Counted from the first letter of the stretch, positions 19,142 through 32,664 are shown. The stretch is DNA of 61,739 bases from Tsukamurella asaccharolytica (GCF_007858435.1 NZ_VIGW01000015.1:1-61739), one strand, 5' to 3'. Translations and numbers: made by a program. Notes: a model not told the origin generated them from the sequence alone.

Positions 19142-20263
19142 TCACGCCTCGAGCGCGGTGGTGAGCCACGCGTGGAACTCGCCGATGTGCGCCTCGCTCG
19201 GCACGAGGACGCCGCCGTCCTTGTACATCCGTGAGCTCATGGCCGGCTGACACCGCTCGCACGCCTCGAAGTCCTGCTGATTGACGCGGTGGAACAGCTC
19301 CACCGAACGGCTCAGATCCCGGCCGGATTCGACCACGCCCGGCAGGTACAGCCAATCGCACTCGACCATCGTGCGGTCGGCCGCGAGCGGGAACATCCGA
19401 TGGAAGATCACGTGGTCGGGCACCAGGTTGATGAACACCAGCGGCCGCACCGTGATGGCGTAGTACCGGCGGTCCTGCTCCTCCGAGACAGCCGGCAGCC
19501 GGTCGAGTCCCGCGGAACCGTCGATCGTGAATCCCTCGACGCCCTCGCCGAACTCCGCGCCGTGGCCCACGAAGTACTGCGCGGCGTAGCCGTCGGCGAA
19601 CTCCGGGAGCACCTCGGTCAGCTCGGGATGGATCGTGGCACAGTGGTAGCACTCCATGAAGTTCTCGATGATGAGCTTCCAGTTCGCCTTCACGTCGTAG
19701 ACGATCCGACGCCCCGGTGCCAGCTCACCGATCGTGTAGTGATCCACCGAATCGAGCTCGCCGAGCCGGTCGATGACGTCCTGCATCACCGTCGCCTCGA
19801 ACGACGGGGGCTGTTCCGCCAGGCAGACCCACACGTAGCCCAACCATTCGCGGACCGCGATCCGGCGCAATCCGTACTCCACCCGGTCGATGTCCGGCAT
19901 CTTCGTCAGGTTCGGCGCCGCGACCAGCTTGCCGTCCAGGTCGTACGTCCACGCGTGGTACGGGCACTGGAAGTTCCGTTCCGCCACCCCCGACTCGGCG
20001 GTGCACAGCTTCGCGCCGCGATGCCGGCAGACGTTGAAGAACGCCCGGATCTCGCCCTTGCGGGACCGGGAGACGATCACCGACTCCCGTCCGACCTGCA
20101 CGGTCCGGAACGCGCCAGGGCGCTCGAGGTCGGCGGCGCGAACCGCGCACACCCACATGGCCTCGAAGACCTTCTCCTGTTCCTTCGCGAATATCTCCGG
20201 ATCGACGTAATAGGCACCGCCGAGGGTCGGGACCAGGCTGGGCGGGAGCGCGGTGGTGGACAA
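19142..20263 (-). CDS. gbcA: Rieske non-heme iron oxygenase, glycine betaine demethylase type
   Basis: Catalytic component of a Rieske oxygenase likely to N-demethylate glycine betaine to dimethylglycine and formaldehyde. The 373-residue protein has the 2Fe-2S ligands Cys79, His81, Cys100 and His103 (CRHRGAKLC; CPYHAWTY), and the mononuclear iron motif NFMECYHCATIHPEL with His207 and His212. The start is TTG at 20263-20261: GAGGAG lies 5 nt upstream, while an ATG overlapping that spacer is in another frame. It is last in ferredoxin-reductase-oxygenase. The substrate is inferred from the nearby BCCT carrier, dgcA and sox genes; stachydrine or carnitine are alternatives. Confidence 0.82.
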   Translation of the reverse strand: MSTTALPPSLVPTLGGAYYVDPEIFAKEQEKVFEAMWVCAVRAADLERPGAFRTVQVGRESVIVSRSRKGEIRAFFNVCRHRGAKLCTAESGVAERNFQCPYHAWTYDLDGKLVAAPNLTKMPDIDRVEYGLRRIAVREWLGYVWVCLAEQPPSFEATVMQDVIDRLGELDSVDHYTIGELAPGRRIVYDVKANWKLIIENFMECYHCATIHPELTEVLPEFADGYAAQYFVGHGAEFGEGVEGFTIDGSAGLDRLPAVSEEQDRRYYAITVRPLVFINLVPDHVIFHRMFPLAADRTMVECDWLYLPGVVESGRDLSRSVELFHRVNQQDFEACERCQPAMSSRMYKDGGVLVPSEAHIGEFHAWLTTALEA

Positions 20264-20318
20264 TTCATCTCCTCATCTGATGGCGTGGACCCGGTCGGGA
20301 CCGACGGTGTGGTGGGCG

Positions 20319-21482
20319 TTAGCGGGACAGGGGGGCGAGTGTGCGCCGGACCCTGGTGAATTCGCGGGGCTGGTTGACGCCGAGCGCGGCGACCGGCGTG
20401 CCACCTCGCCGATACACGGCGAGGAATTCGAGCGTGTCGATCGCGCCGAGGTCGATGGTCACCTCGTCCGCAAGGTGCGAGTAACCGGCGAATTGGATCC
20501 GTTTGCCGTACTGCTCAGACCAGAAGTACGGCGGCTTGGCGGGCGCCGCGCCCACTCCCGATGCCGCACCCGCCAGCAGCGTGGCGACGGCGATCGAGGG
20601 GCGCTCCATCGCGCCGGTCCAGTGCTCCACCCGGTGCTGCCGACAGAGGAACGGGTCGTACCAGGACGCACAGTCCCCGACTGCGACCACCTGCGGAACC
20701 GACGTCGCGCCGCGGCTGTCGCAGCGGACGCCGTTCTCCACCGCCACCGGGCCGCCGTGCAGCCACTCCACGTTCGGGATCGCGCCGATGCCGACGAGCA
20801 CGACGTCGGCCGGCACGTGCCGACCGTCCACCAGCGCCACTCCGGTCACCCGGTCGGTACCCGTGAGTTCCGCGACGCCGGTGCCGCAGTGCAGCGTCAC
20901 CCGGTTGTCGCCGTGCACCCGGGACAGGGCGGCGCCGAGCATCGGACCGAGCGGTCCCGCCAGCGGCACCTCGGCCGCCTCGATGACGGTGACCTCGACG
21001 CCGAGCTTGCGCGCCGTCGACGCCACCTCGGCACCGATGAAACCCGCACCGATGACCGCGAGCCGGGCACCGGGCTGCAGCTCGGCGCGGAGAGCGAGGG
21101 CATCGTCGAGGGTGCGGAGTACGTGCACCCCCGCCATCTCCGGGCCGGGGAAGGGCCGGGCCCGGGCTCCGGTGGCGAGAACGACGCCGTCGGCACCGAT
21201 CCGGCTGCCGTCGTCGAGTTCGATCTCCGCCGCACCGGCGTCGAGCCGGACCGCACGCCTGCCGAGCACCCACTGTAGGTCGGGCTCGGAGTCCGTCTCC
21301 AGCGAGAGGTCGGAGTAGTCGATGGTGCCCAGCATGAAGTCCTTGGACAGTGGCGGCCGGTCGTACGGGCGGTGGACCTCGTCACCGATGACGGTGATCG
21401 CACCGTCGAATCCCTGCTCCCGGAGCGCACGGCCGGCGCAGAGTCCGGCCAGCGAGCCGCCGACGATCGCGACCGACCTCAT
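20319..21482 (-). CDS. FAD-dependent ferredoxin reductase of the Rieske oxygenase system
   Basis: A 387-residue pyridine nucleotide-disulfide-type reductase (BphA4-like) that passes electrons from NAD(P)H to the Rieske ferredoxin. It has the FAD motif VAIVGGSLAGLCAGRAL at the N-terminus, the NAD motif LAVIGAGFIGAEVA, the family segment RPYDRPPLSKDFMLG, and VAVGDCASW near the FAD ribityl site. The ATG overlaps the ferredoxin stop (ATGA). The oxygenase follows 55 bp downstream. Confidence 0.9.
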   Translation of the reverse strand: MRSVAIVGGSLAGLCAGRALREQGFDGAITVIGDEVHRPYDRPPLSKDFMLGTIDYSDLSLETDSEPDLQWVLGRRAVRLDAGAAEIELDDGSRIGADGVVLATGARARPFPGPEMAGVHVLRTLDDALALRAELQPGARLAVIGAGFIGAEVASTARKLGVEVTVIEAAEVPLAGPLGPMLGAALSRVHGDNRVTLHCGTGVAELTGTDRVTGVALVDGRHVPADVVLVGIGAIPNVEWLHGGPVAVENGVRCDSRGATSVPQVVAVGDCASWYDPFLCRQHRVEHWTGAMERPSIAVATLLAGAASGVGAAPAKPPYFWSEQYGKRIQFAGYSHLADEVTIDLGAIDTLEFLAVYRRGGTPVAALGVNQPREFTRVRRTLAPLSR

Positions 21483-21838
21483 GACTGCTCCGCGGGTACG
21501 CACGACGCCGAGCCGGGCGGCAGGTTCGGGGCCTCGGTGCTCAATTCGACGCGGATCATGCCGTCGACGATCTCCACGCGATGGGTGCGGACGGGCTTCT
21601 TCGCGGGCGGCGCATCGGCGCGACCGGTGCGCAGGTCGAACCGCGATGCGTGCAGCGGACATTCCACCCAGCAGTCCTCCAGCCAGCCGTCGGCGAGCGA
21701 GGCGTCCTGGTGGCTACAGGTGTCGTCGATCGCGAAGACCTCCCCCTCCTCGGTGCGGAAGATCGCGATCGGGGGGGCGGTCTCGACCCGGCGGGCGTCA
21801 CCCGGGTCAAGCGCGGAGAGTTGGCAGACCTCAATCAT
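21479..21838 (-). CDS. Rieske-type ferredoxin
   Basis: A 119-residue soluble Rieske ferredoxin that shuttles electrons from the reductase to the oxygenase. Ligands are Cys41, His43, Cys60 and His63 (CSHQDASLADGWLE; ECPLHASRFDL). I chose the ATG at 21838 (MIEVCQLS, AAGGG 8 nt upstream) over an ATG at 21892 whose extra residues are unlike the family. It is the first gene of its operon, divergent from the BCCT transporter across a 309-bp region. Confidence 0.9.
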   Translation of the reverse strand: MIEVCQLSALDPGDARRVETAPPIAIFRTEEGEVFAIDDTCSHQDASLADGWLEDCWVECPLHASRFDLRTGRADAPPAKKPVRTHRVEIVDGMIRVELSTEAPNLPPGSASCVPAEQS

Positions 21839-22009
21839 GACCGAGACCCTTCGTGTTGCGTTATATGAAGCAGGTTCCACCATGTGCGTCACCTATTCGT
21901 AGTGTGATCCACATCCTGGCGCGAGTCAATACCCGAACGGCGCGCATTGTGGCAAGTTTCTTCCCAGTCCGGTTTTGTGAGGTGCGCCACTCGAATTCCC
22001 TCGAAGGTC

Positions 22010-22038
22010 TTGACCGCACGGGTGGCCGCACCTACTCT
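22010..22038 (+). promoter_or_regulatory. Putative BCCT transporter promoter
   Basis: TTGACC (22010-22015), an exact 17-bp spacer and TACTCT (22033-22038). The strongest of the three similar promoters in the island; the palindrome TGATATATCA begins 5 bp after the -10 box, overlapping the expected start point. Confidence 0.7.
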
Positions 22039-22042
22039 TCGG

Positions 22043-22052
22043 TGATATATCA
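22043..22052. promoter_or_regulatory. Palindromic operator TGATATATCA, copy 3
   Basis: A perfect palindrome placed over the expected +1 of the transporter promoter, a classic repressor position. Same sequence as copies 1 and 2. Confidence 0.72.
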
Positions 22053-22147
22053 ATAGATCATCAGTCGTCGATGTGCCCTCTCCACCCGTCGCCGCGCTCG
22101 AGGTCGACGGGAGCCGAGCGCTCCACCTCAACCCGATGGGATCCCCT

Positions 22148-23920
22148 ATGTCACAGCCAGCACCCGACGCCGCTCCGGCGACGCGGTCCGACGGACCGCG
22201 CATAGACCGGATCGTGTTCGGCATCGCCGGCGCGACCGTCGTCGCCTTCGTCGCCTGGGGGCTCATCAGCCCCGCCGGACTGCGCAGCAGCACCGACACA
22301 GTTCTGGACTGGGTCATCAACAACCTCGGCTGGCTCTTCCTCGTCGCCTCGGCACAGTTCGTCCTCTTCGCTGTCTTCCTCGCCGCGACCTCGTTCGGCA
22401 AGATTCCCCTGGGTCGCGACGGCGAAGCGCCCGAGTACCGCACGATCTCCTGGATCGCCATGATGTTCAGCGCCGGCATGGGGATCGGTCTGATGTTCTA
22501 CGGCGCCGCGGAGCCCATCTACCACTTCGTCGGGGCTCCGCCCGGAATGAGCTCGCACGATGTGGCGGTGGCCATGGCGACGACGATGTTCCACTGGGGC
22601 TTCCACCCGTGGGCGATGTACGCGATCGTCGGTCTGTCCATCGCCTACAGCACCTATCGATGCGGGCGCACGCAGCTCATCAGCTCCGTGTTCGCGCCGA
22701 TCTTCAACCGCACGGGAGGGCGCGGCGTCGGCGGGCGGGTCATCGACATCCTGGCCATCTTCGCGACGCTGTTCGGCACCGCGGCCTCGCTCGGCCTGGG
22801 CGCGGCCCAGGTCGGGGCCGGGATGGAGAAGCTCGGTTGGGTGTCCGACGGATCGTCCACGATGATCCTGGTCGCCATCATCGCGTTGCTGACGGTGTGC
22901 TTCATCGGATCCGCGGTCAGCGGGATCGCCAAGGGGATCCAGTTCCTCTCCAACACCAACATGGTGCTCGCGATCGTGCTCGCCGTGTTCGTCTTCGTCG
23001 TAGGTCCCACGGTGTTCCTCCTGAACCTCCTCCCCACCACGATGGGTGCGTACGCCGCGGACTTCATGGAGATGACCGCGCGCTCCGCGGCGAACGAACC
23101 CGGCGCCGAGAAGTGGCTCTCGACCTGGACCATCTTCTACTGGGCGTGGTGGGTCAGCTGGACCCCGTTCGTCGGACTGTTCCTGGCGAAGATCTCGCGC
23201 GGGCGCAGTATCCGCGAGTTCGTGATCGGCGTGATGTTCGTCCCGACCGTCGTCTCCATGGTGTGGTTCGTCATCTTCGGCGGCACCGCGCTCAGTCAGG
23301 AACAGTCGGGTATCCCGATCAGCGAATCGGCGAACGAGCAGGCGCTGCTCTACAACGTTCTCGATCACCTGCCATGGGCCACCCTCACGGCGTTCCTGGT
23401 CATGGTGCTGGTGGGCATCTTCTTCGTCTCCGGTGCCGACTCGGCGTCGATCGTGATGGGGACGCTCTCGTCCCGCGGTGCCGACGAGCCCAAACGGAGG
23501 GTGGTCGTCTTCTGGGGGACGGTGACCGGCGGCACGGCCGCGCTGCTCCTCGCGGTCAGCGGCGACAACGCCCTCCAGGGGATCAAACAGATGGCGATCC
23601 TCGCCGCCGTCCCGTTCGTGGTCGTGATGCTCGGCATGTGCGTCTCACTGTTCATCGACCTGTGGCACGACCCGCTCTTCGTCGCGCAGCGCTCGCATCG
23701 CAGTGAACTGCACGAGCGCATGCGGATTCATGCCAACACGCTCGCGGCGACCGATCTCACGAACGAGGTCCAACCGTCCTCCGAGGTCATGATCTACAGC
23801 GACGGTATCCCCGACGATCTCTACCACGGCCCCTCGACCGGCGGTCTCGTCGCCCTCGACGAGTACGAGTCGCAGTGCCGCGAACGCGCGGCGAAGGGCG
23901 AGCCCGAGCCGACGGGCTGA
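22148..23920 (+). CDS. BCCT-family betaine/choline/carnitine transporter
   Basis: A 590-residue integral membrane carrier of the BCCT family with about 12 hydrophobic segments and a hydrophilic C-terminal tail. Diagnostic motifs are AGMGIGLMFYGAAEPIYHF and the signature WTIFYWAWWVSWTPFVGLFL followed by AKISRGRS, whose tryptophans form the quaternary-ammonium cage in characterised members. I chose ATG 22148 over ATG 22136; a GGGA stretch precedes it. It probably imports glycine betaine for the catabolic genes around it, by Na+ or H+ symport. Convergent with pyrF 34 bp on. Confidence 0.92.
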   Translation: MSQPAPDAAPATRSDGPRIDRIVFGIAGATVVAFVAWGLISPAGLRSSTDTVLDWVINNLGWLFLVASAQFVLFAVFLAATSFGKIPLGRDGEAPEYRTISWIAMMFSAGMGIGLMFYGAAEPIYHFVGAPPGMSSHDVAVAMATTMFHWGFHPWAMYAIVGLSIAYSTYRCGRTQLISSVFAPIFNRTGGRGVGGRVIDILAIFATLFGTAASLGLGAAQVGAGMEKLGWVSDGSSTMILVAIIALLTVCFIGSAVSGIAKGIQFLSNTNMVLAIVLAVFVFVVGPTVFLLNLLPTTMGAYAADFMEMTARSAANEPGAEKWLSTWTIFYWAWWVSWTPFVGLFLAKISRGRSIREFVIGVMFVPTVVSMVWFVIFGGTALSQEQSGIPISESANEQALLYNVLDHLPWATLTAFLVMVLVGIFFVSGADSASIVMGTLSSRGADEPKRRVVVFWGTVTGGTAALLLAVSGDNALQGIKQMAILAAVPFVVVMLGMCVSLFIDLWHDPLFVAQRSHRSELHERMRIHANTLAATDLTNEVQPSSEVMIYSDGIPDDLYHGPSTGGLVALDEYESQCRERAAKGEPEPTG

Positions 23921-23954
23921 CCGGGCGGGCGGTCCACTCCGCCGCTCTCCGCCA

Positions 23955-24751
23955 CTACCCGCCGGCCAGCGCCGCCTCGATCTCGTCCCGCACCGTCAGC
24001 GCCGCCGATCGCAGCGCGACCGCGTCCGGGCCCGCGCCCAGCACCTGCCGTGACGAGCTGGGGAGCACCGTCCCGCCGGAGCCGAAGATCGCCGCCAGGT
24101 CCGCGGGTGTCGCCCCCTGCGCGCCCAGCCCGGGCGCGAGGATCGGGCCGTTCAGGCCGTCCAGCTGCAGCCCGTGGTCCCGGGTGGCACCTACCACGAG
24201 GCCGACGGTGCCCGCCCCGTCGGCGTTGTCGGCCCGGGCGTCGTCGACGATGCGCTGCCCGACGCCCTCGGCCTGCACCTGCGCCCCCTCGGGGTTGGAG
24301 GTGCGGGCGAGCACGAAGACGCCGCGCCCTGCGGCGCGGGCGGCGTCGATCGCGGGCCGGAGCGAGCCGTAGCCGAGGTAGGGCGAGAGGGTCACCGCGT
24401 CGGCCGCCAGCGGCGAGTCGCCGAGCCAGGCGCGCGCGTAGCCCGCCATGGTGGAACCGATGTCGCCGCGCTTGGCGTCGGCGATCACGACGGCTCCGGC
24501 CTCGCGGCACGCGGCGATGACCTCCTCCAGGGCGTGCATCCCGGCGGCGCCGAACTGCTCGAAGAAGGCCACCTGCGGCTTGACGAAGCCGACCTCGCCC
24601 GCGACGGCCTCGGCGCAGCGCAGCCCGAAGGCGCGCACGCCGGCGGCGTCGTCGGACAGGCCCCACGCGGCGAGCAGCGGCGGGTGCGGGTCGATGCCCA
24701 CCACCAGCCGTCCCCGGTCGGCGACGGCGGCGGCGACGCGCGCGGCGAAGG

Positions 24752-24755
<4 letters not shown>
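23955..24755 (-). CDS. pyrF: Orotidine 5'-phosphate decarboxylase
   Basis: PyrF decarboxylates OMP to UMP, the last step of de novo UMP synthesis. The 266-residue protein is of the longer actinobacterial type: [30 protein letters not shown], the catalytic [14 protein letters not shown] and [13 protein letters not shown]. It starts at GTG overlapping the carB stop (GTGA). It ends the pyr operon; in the ancestral order mihF would follow, but the one-carbon island intervenes. Confidence 0.95.
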
Positions 24756-28081
<3,326 letters not shown>

Positions 28082-28082
28082 G

Positions 28083-29210
28083 TTACTTGTCTCCCATGAT
28101 CTGAGCGAACTTGTCGAAGAGGTATGCGGCGTCGTGCGGTCCCGCCGCGGCCTCGGGGTGGTACTGGACGGAGAAGGCGCGTCCGTCGAGCAACTCGACC
28201 CCCTCCACGACCCCGTCGTTGGCGCATACGTGGCTGACGCGGCCGCGGCCGAACGGGGTGTCGAACTCGGCGCCGCGCTCGCCCTCGAGGGCGAAGCCGT
28301 GGTTCTGCGCGGTGATCGAGATCCGGCCGGTGGTGTGCTCCACGACCGGGATGTTGATGCCGCGGTGGCCGAACTTCATCTTGTAGGTCTCCAGGCCGAA
28401 GGCGCGCCCCAGCAGTTGGTTGCCGAGGCAGATGCCGAACAGCGGCAGGCCCGCGTCGAGCACGCCCCGGGTGAGCTCGACCTCGTGCTCGGCCGTGGCG
28501 GGGTCGCCCGGGCCGTTGGAGAGGAAGAAGCCGTCCGGATCGAAGGAGCGCACCTCATCGAGCGTGATGGTCGAGGGAACCACGTGCACCCGGATACCGC
28601 GCTCGGCGAACATGCGCGGAGTGTTCGTCTTGATGCCCAGGTCGACCGCGACGACGGTGAACCTGGGCTCTGCCCCGGCCGGCTCGATGGTGTAGGACTC
28701 GGTGGTCGAGACCTCGCCGATCAGGTTCTGCCCCTTCATCGACGGCTGCGCGCGCACCCGGTCGAGAAGCTCCGCCTCGGGCGCCAGCGCCGCGCCGGAG
28801 AAGACGCCGGCTCGCATGGAGCCGTGGTCGCGGAGGCGGCGTACCAGCGCACGGGTGTCGATGCCCGCGATGCCGACGACGCCCTGATCGACCAGCTCGC
28901 CTTCGAGGGTGCCGGTGGCCCGCCAGTTGCTGACCCGGCGGGTGGGGTTGCGGACCGCGTAGCCGGCGACCCAGATGCGATCGCCCCGCGACTCGTCGTC
29001 CTCGTCGTTCCAGCCCGTGTTACCGATCTGCGGGGCCGTCGCCACCACGATCTGCCGGGCGTAGGACGGATCGGTGAGCGTCTCCTGATACCCCGTCATC
29101 GCGGTGCAGAACACCGCCTCGCCCAGGGTCTGCCCGACGGCGCCGAACTCGACCCCGCGGTGCACGGTTCCGTCTTCGAGAACCAGGAGTGCTGTGTTGT
29201 CGGCAGCCAT
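28083..29210 (-). CDS. carA: Carbamoyl-phosphate synthase, small (glutaminase) subunit
   Basis: CarA hydrolyses glutamine and channels ammonia to CarB. The 375-residue protein has the N-terminal domain ([18 protein letters not shown]) and a C-terminal class I amidotransferase with Cys261 (LFGICLGNQ), His351 and Glu353 ([13 protein letters not shown]). The ATG directly abuts the stop codon of the upstream membrane-protein gene (TAG-ATG). Confidence 0.97.
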   Translation of the reverse strand: MAADNTALLVLEDGTVHRGVEFGAVGQTLGEAVFCTAMTGYQETLTDPSYARQIVVATAPQIGNTGWNDEDDESRGDRIWVAGYAVRNPTRRVSNWRATGTLEGELVDQGVVGIAGIDTRALVRRLRDHGSMRAGVFSGAALAPEAELLDRVRAQPSMKGQNLIGEVSTTESYTIEPAGAEPRFTVVAVDLGIKTNTPRMFAERGIRVHVVPSTITLDEVRSFDPDGFFLSNGPGDPATAEHEVELTRGVLDAGLPLFGICLGNQLLGRAFGLETYKMKFGHRGINIPVVEHTTGRISITAQNHGFALEGERGAEFDTPFGRGRVSHVCANDGVVEGVELLDGRAFSVQYHPEAAAGPHDAAYLFDKFAQIMGDK

Positions 29211-29702
29211 CTAACTTTCCCTCACGTCCATCAGTTTTCGATACGTCGTCTTGTCGTCGGCGCGGAAGCCCGTGTCCACGACGGTGCCGGTGGGCAGCTC
29301 CCAGCGGAACACCAGCAGGGCGTCGCCGGGCATGACCTTGCCGGCCAGTTTCGAGGCGCGCCGCACCTCCACCAGGCGCTCGTCGGCGATCCACATCGGA
29401 TTGCCGCGGCCGCGCTCCATCAGGTAGCCGTCGGCGTAGCGGCTCAGATTCACGGTGGACCGGTACCCCCAATCCCCCACGGCCACCCGGTCCTGCCAGT
29501 GCGGCGCCACGGTGCTGCCGACGTAGACGCCGGAGACCGGTCCGAACACCAGCTCACTGAGCTGCTCGGGGGTGGTGGGGATCTCGCCGATCGCCGCGGC
29601 CTGGCGCTGCCCGCGCCGACGCCAGCCCAGCGCCATCAGCGAGAACAGACCGGCGAGCACCACGAGCACGAGCAGCAGCGTGGCGAAATCGCTGATGCTC
29701 AC
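29211..29702 (-). CDS. Conserved membrane protein of the pyr operon (Rv1382-like)
   Basis: A 163-residue protein with one N-terminal transmembrane helix ([20 protein letters not shown]) followed by a basic WRRRGQRQ stretch and a soluble domain of about 130 residues. A gene of this type sits between pyrC and carA in mycobacteria (Rv1382); its function is not known. It starts at GTG overlapping the pyrC stop (GTGA) and touches carA, so it is certainly co-transcribed with the pyr genes. No catalytic motif is visible. Confidence 0.85.
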   Translation of the reverse strand: MSISDFATLLLVLVVLAGLFSLMALGWRRRGQRQAAAIGEIPTTPEQLSELVFGPVSGVYVGSTVAPHWQDRVAVGDWGYRSTVNLSRYADGYLMERGRGNPMWIADERLVEVRRASKLAGKVMPGDALLVFRWELPTGTVVDTGFRADDKTTYRKLMDVRES

Positions 29703-31048
29703 GCGCGCATCCCGTTCCCCGGCTGCGCGGCCACCCCGTCGCGGGCGGTCACCCGGCCCCGGAGCACGGTGAGCACAGGCTTGGCGCGGAAGGTCAGCTC
29801 GGCGAACGGGGTGTTGCGCGAGCGGCTGGCGAGTTCGCCCGCGCGTACCGTCCACCCCAGGTCGGGATCGACCAGCGTCAGGTTGGCGGGCTCGCCCACG
29901 CCGATCGGGCGGCCCTGGTCGTCGAGTCGAGCGATCTGCGCGGGCTTGCTGCTCATGACCCGCGCCACGTCGCGCCAGCCCAGGTCACCCGTCTCGACGC
30001 AGACCTGGGCGACGATGGCCAGCGCCGTCTCGAGCCCCAGCATGCCGGGGCGGGCGGCGGCGAACTCGCAGCACTTGTCCTGCTCCGCGTGCGGCGCGTG
30101 GTCGGTGGCCACGCAGTCGATCACGCCGTCCCGCAGCGCCTTCCGCAGGGCGGCCACGTCGGAGGCCTCGCGCAGCGGCGGATTCACCCGGTTCACCGCG
30201 TCGTAGGTCTGCAGGCGCGAATCGTCGAGCAGGAGGTGGTGCGGGGTCACCTCGGCGGTGATCGCGATGCCCTGGCCCTTCGCCCACTGCAGCAGCTCGA
30301 CGGTGCCGGCCGTGGAGGCGTGACAGATGTGCACGCGCGCACCGGCATCGCGGGCGAGCAGCGCGTCGCGGGCGACGATCGCCTCCTCGGCGGCGCGGGG
30401 CCAGCCGGTGAGGCCGAGCCGCGCGGCCTCGGGACCCTCGTGCGCCACGGCACCCTTGGTCAGGCGGGGTTCCTCGGCGTGCTGCGCGATCACCACGCCC
30501 AGCGAGGCGGAGTACTCCAGCGCACGACGCATCAGCAGCGGATCGGCGACGCAGAAGCCGTCGTCGGAGAAGACCCGGACCCGCCCGGGGCGGTCGCCGT
30601 TCGGCCCTCCCACTCCGTTCCCGGCGCCGGCGGCCATCATGCCCATCTCGGCGAGCTTCTCGCCGGCCAGGCCGACGGTGACCGCGCCGACAGGATGCAC
30701 GTCGACCAGGCCGACCTCCTGGCCCCGGCGGTAGACGTGGTCGGTGACCACGGCCGAGTCGGCGACCGGGTTGGTGTTGGCCATCGCGAAGACGGCGGTG
30801 TAGCCGCCGAGCGCCGCTGCGGCGGAGCCGGACTCGATGGTCTCGGTGTCCTCGCGGCCGGGCTCGCGCAGGTGGGTGTGCAGGTCGACGAAGCCGGGCA
30901 GCAGGACCTTGCCGCCGCCGTCGATCACCTCGGCACCGTCGTCCGGCGTGAGACCGGCGCCGATGGCGGTGATCTCACCGCCGGCGATCGCCACGTCGAC
31001 GGGATCGCCCTCGCCGTAGGGCCGGACATCGGTGAGCAGCAGGCTCAT
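29699..31048 (-). CDS. pyrC: Dihydroorotase
   Basis: PyrC cyclises carbamoyl-aspartate to dihydroorotate. The 449-residue class I enzyme has the metal motif [29 protein letters not shown], and [10 protein letters not shown]. Compared with the M. tuberculosis enzyme as I recall it, there is an extra glycine-rich stretch of about a dozen residues ([14 protein letters not shown]) before the VRVFSDDG segment. The start could be ATG 31048 (used here, matching the family N-terminus) or ATG 31105, which overlaps the pyrB stop (ATGA) and would add 19 residues. Confidence 0.94.
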   Translation of the reverse strand: MSLLLTDVRPYGEGDPVDVAIAGGEITAIGAGLTPDDGAEVIDGGGKVLLPGFVDLHTHLREPGREDTETIESGSAAAALGGYTAVFAMANTNPVADSAVVTDHVYRRGQEVGLVDVHPVGAVTVGLAGEKLAEMGMMAAGAGNGVGGPNGDRPGRVRVFSDDGFCVADPLLMRRALEYSASLGVVIAQHAEEPRLTKGAVAHEGPEAARLGLTGWPRAAEEAIVARDALLARDAGARVHICHASTAGTVELLQWAKGQGIAITAEVTPHHLLLDDSRLQTYDAVNRVNPPLREASDVAALRKALRDGVIDCVATDHAPHAEQDKCCEFAAARPGMLGLETALAIVAQVCVETGDLGWRDVARVMSSKPAQIARLDDQGRPIGVGEPANLTLVDPDLGWTVRAGELASRSRNTPFAELTFRAKPVLTVLRGRVTARDGVAAQPGNGMRA

Positions 31049-31101
31049 GCGGGAGGATCCTTCGGTCCGCGAGGAGTGGGTGGCAGCGGGGCGCGCCGAG
31101 G

Positions 31102-32058
31102 TCATTCCGTACCCCCCTCTGTGGCAAGGAGATGGAACAGCACCGCCATGCGGACGTGCACGCCGTTGTTGACCTGCTGCAGGATCGCGGCCTGCGCCGA
31201 ATCGGCCACCGAGTAGCCGATCTCCATGCCGCGCAGCATCGGTCCGGGGTGCAGGACCACGGCGTGGTCGGGCAGCAGCGCCGCGCGCTGCGGGTTGAGC
31301 CCGAAGCGCACCGCGTACTCGCGTTCGCTCGGGAAGAAGCCGCCGTTCATCCGCTCGGCCTGCACACGCAGCATCATCACCGCATCGGCGCCGGGCAGTT
31401 CGGCGTCGAGCGAGTCCGCGACCGTGACCGGCCAGGTCTCCACACCCACCGGTAGCAGCGTGCGCGGCGCGACGAGGACGACCTCGGCGCCGAGCGTGGA
31501 CAGCAGCACCGCGTTCGACCGGGCCACCCGGCTGTGCAGCACGTCGCCGACGATCACGACGCGGCGGCCCTCGATCCCACCGAGCCGCTGACGCAGGGTG
31601 AGCGCGTCGAGCAGAGCCTGGGTGGGGTGCTCGTGCATGCCGTCGCCGGCGTTGATCACGATCGGGCCGGGCAGACCCGCCAGCGCGGCGGCCGAATTCG
31701 TCCACGCCGCGATCTGCTGCGCCGCACCGGAGGCGGGGTGCCGGACGATCAGCGCATCGGCGCCCGCGGCGTGCAGGGTGAGCGCGGTGTCGCGCAGCGA
31801 CTCCCCCTTGGCGACGGAGCTCCCCGACGCCGAGACGTTGATCACGTCGGCGCTCATCCACTTGCCCGCCACCTCGAAGGAAACGCGGGTCCGGGTGGAG
31901 TTCTCGTAGAACACCGTCATGACGGTGCGCCCGCGCAGCGTGGGCAGCTTCTTGACCTCACGGCCCAGCAGCGCCTGCTGCAGCCGGTCCGCCTCGTCGA
32001 GGATCTCCTCGGCCTCGGCGCGGCTGAGGTCCGCCGCGGAGAGCAGGTGCTTGGTCAC
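31102..32058 (-). CDS. pyrB: Aspartate carbamoyltransferase, catalytic chain
   Basis: PyrB condenses carbamoyl phosphate and aspartate. The 318-residue protein has the carbamoyl-phosphate loop STRTRVSFE (54-62), [13 protein letters not shown], the [12 protein letters not shown] motif and [11 protein letters not shown]. It starts at GTG overlapping the pyrR stop (GTGA). There is no pyrI regulatory chain, as usual in actinobacteria. Confidence 0.96.
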   Translation of the reverse strand: MTKHLLSAADLSRAEAEEILDEADRLQQALLGREVKKLPTLRGRTVMTVFYENSTRTRVSFEVAGKWMSADVINVSASGSSVAKGESLRDTALTLHAAGADALIVRHPASGAAQQIAAWTNSAAALAGLPGPIVINAGDGMHEHPTQALLDALTLRQRLGGIEGRRVVIVGDVLHSRVARSNAVLLSTLGAEVVLVAPRTLLPVGVETWPVTVADSLDAELPGADAVMMLRVQAERMNGGFFPSEREYAVRFGLNPQRAALLPDHAVVLHPGPMLRGMEIGYSVADSAQAAILQQVNNGVHVRMAVLFHLLATEGGTE

Positions 32059-32651
32059 CGGCCGCCCTCCTTCGCGTCCGGTTCCGGCAGCTCGGAGATC
32101 ACCACGGCGTCCTCGCCGTCCTTCTCCTGCAGCCGGACCTGCACGTCCTCCTGGCGGGAGGTCGGGATGTTCTTGCCCACGTAGTCGGCGCGGATCGGCA
32201 ACTGCCGGTGCCCGCGGTCGACGAGCACCGCCAGCTGGACCGCGGCGGGGCGGCCGATGTCGCGCAGCGAATCCAGCGCGGCGCGCACCGTCCGGCCCGA
32301 GTACAGGACGTCGTCGACGAGGATGACGAGCGCACCGTCGACCCCCTGCGGCGGCACCGTGGTGCGCTCGAGAGGGCGGTGCGGCTTGTGCCGCAGATCG
32401 TCGCGGTAGAGGGTGATGTCGAGGTGACCGACGGGCACAGCCACGCCGGAGAACTCCTCGATGTCGGCCGCCAGCCGGGCGGCGAGAACCGCGCCGCGGG
32501 TGGGGATGCCGAAGATGACGACGCGGGGACGGGCGGAATCCGCTTCATCACCGGATCGAGCGGTGTCTAAGGCCGTCTTCTCGATGATCTGATGCGCGAT
32601 CCGCGCCACCGTCCGGGTGACATCGGCCGCGGACATGAGCTCCCGAGCCAC
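32055..32651 (-). CDS. pyrR: PyrR, pyr mRNA-binding attenuation protein/uracil phosphoribosyltransferase
   Basis: PyrR binds pyr leader RNA when UMP is plentiful and also has uracil phosphoribosyltransferase activity. The 198-residue protein shows [19 protein letters not shown], the PRPP loop [19 protein letters not shown] and [17 protein letters not shown]. The start is GTG 32651 with AAGGAG 5 nt upstream. Two tandem PyrR-type RNA hairpins lie immediately before that ribosome binding site, so it should repress its own translation and, by coupling, that of the operon. Confidence 0.95.
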   Translation of the reverse strand: MARELMSAADVTRTVARIAHQIIEKTALDTARSGDEADSARPRVVIFGIPTRGAVLAARLAADIEEFSGVAVPVGHLDITLYRDDLRHKPHRPLERTTVPPQGVDGALVILVDDVLYSGRTVRAALDSLRDIGRPAAVQLAVLVDRGHRQLPIRADYVGKNIPTSRQEDVQVRLQEKDGEDAVVISELPEPDAKEGGR

Positions 32652-32664
32652 GTGACCTCCTTCC

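Larger units (their letters stand above)
21839..22147. other. Divergent regulatory region, Rieske operon/BCCT transporter
   Basis: These 309 bp separate the ferredoxin start (minus) from the transporter start (plus). They hold the plus-strand promoter at 22010-22038 and operator at 22043-22052. I see no clear minus-strand promoter and no gene. If the repressor acts at one site only, the Rieske operon may share control through it or use another signal. Confidence 0.5.

Noticed and set aside
31049-31105. Starting pyrC at the ATG overlapping the pyrB stop.
   Set aside because: The extra 19 residues do not resemble dihydroorotase N-termini; kept only as an alternative because the overlap suits coupled translation.
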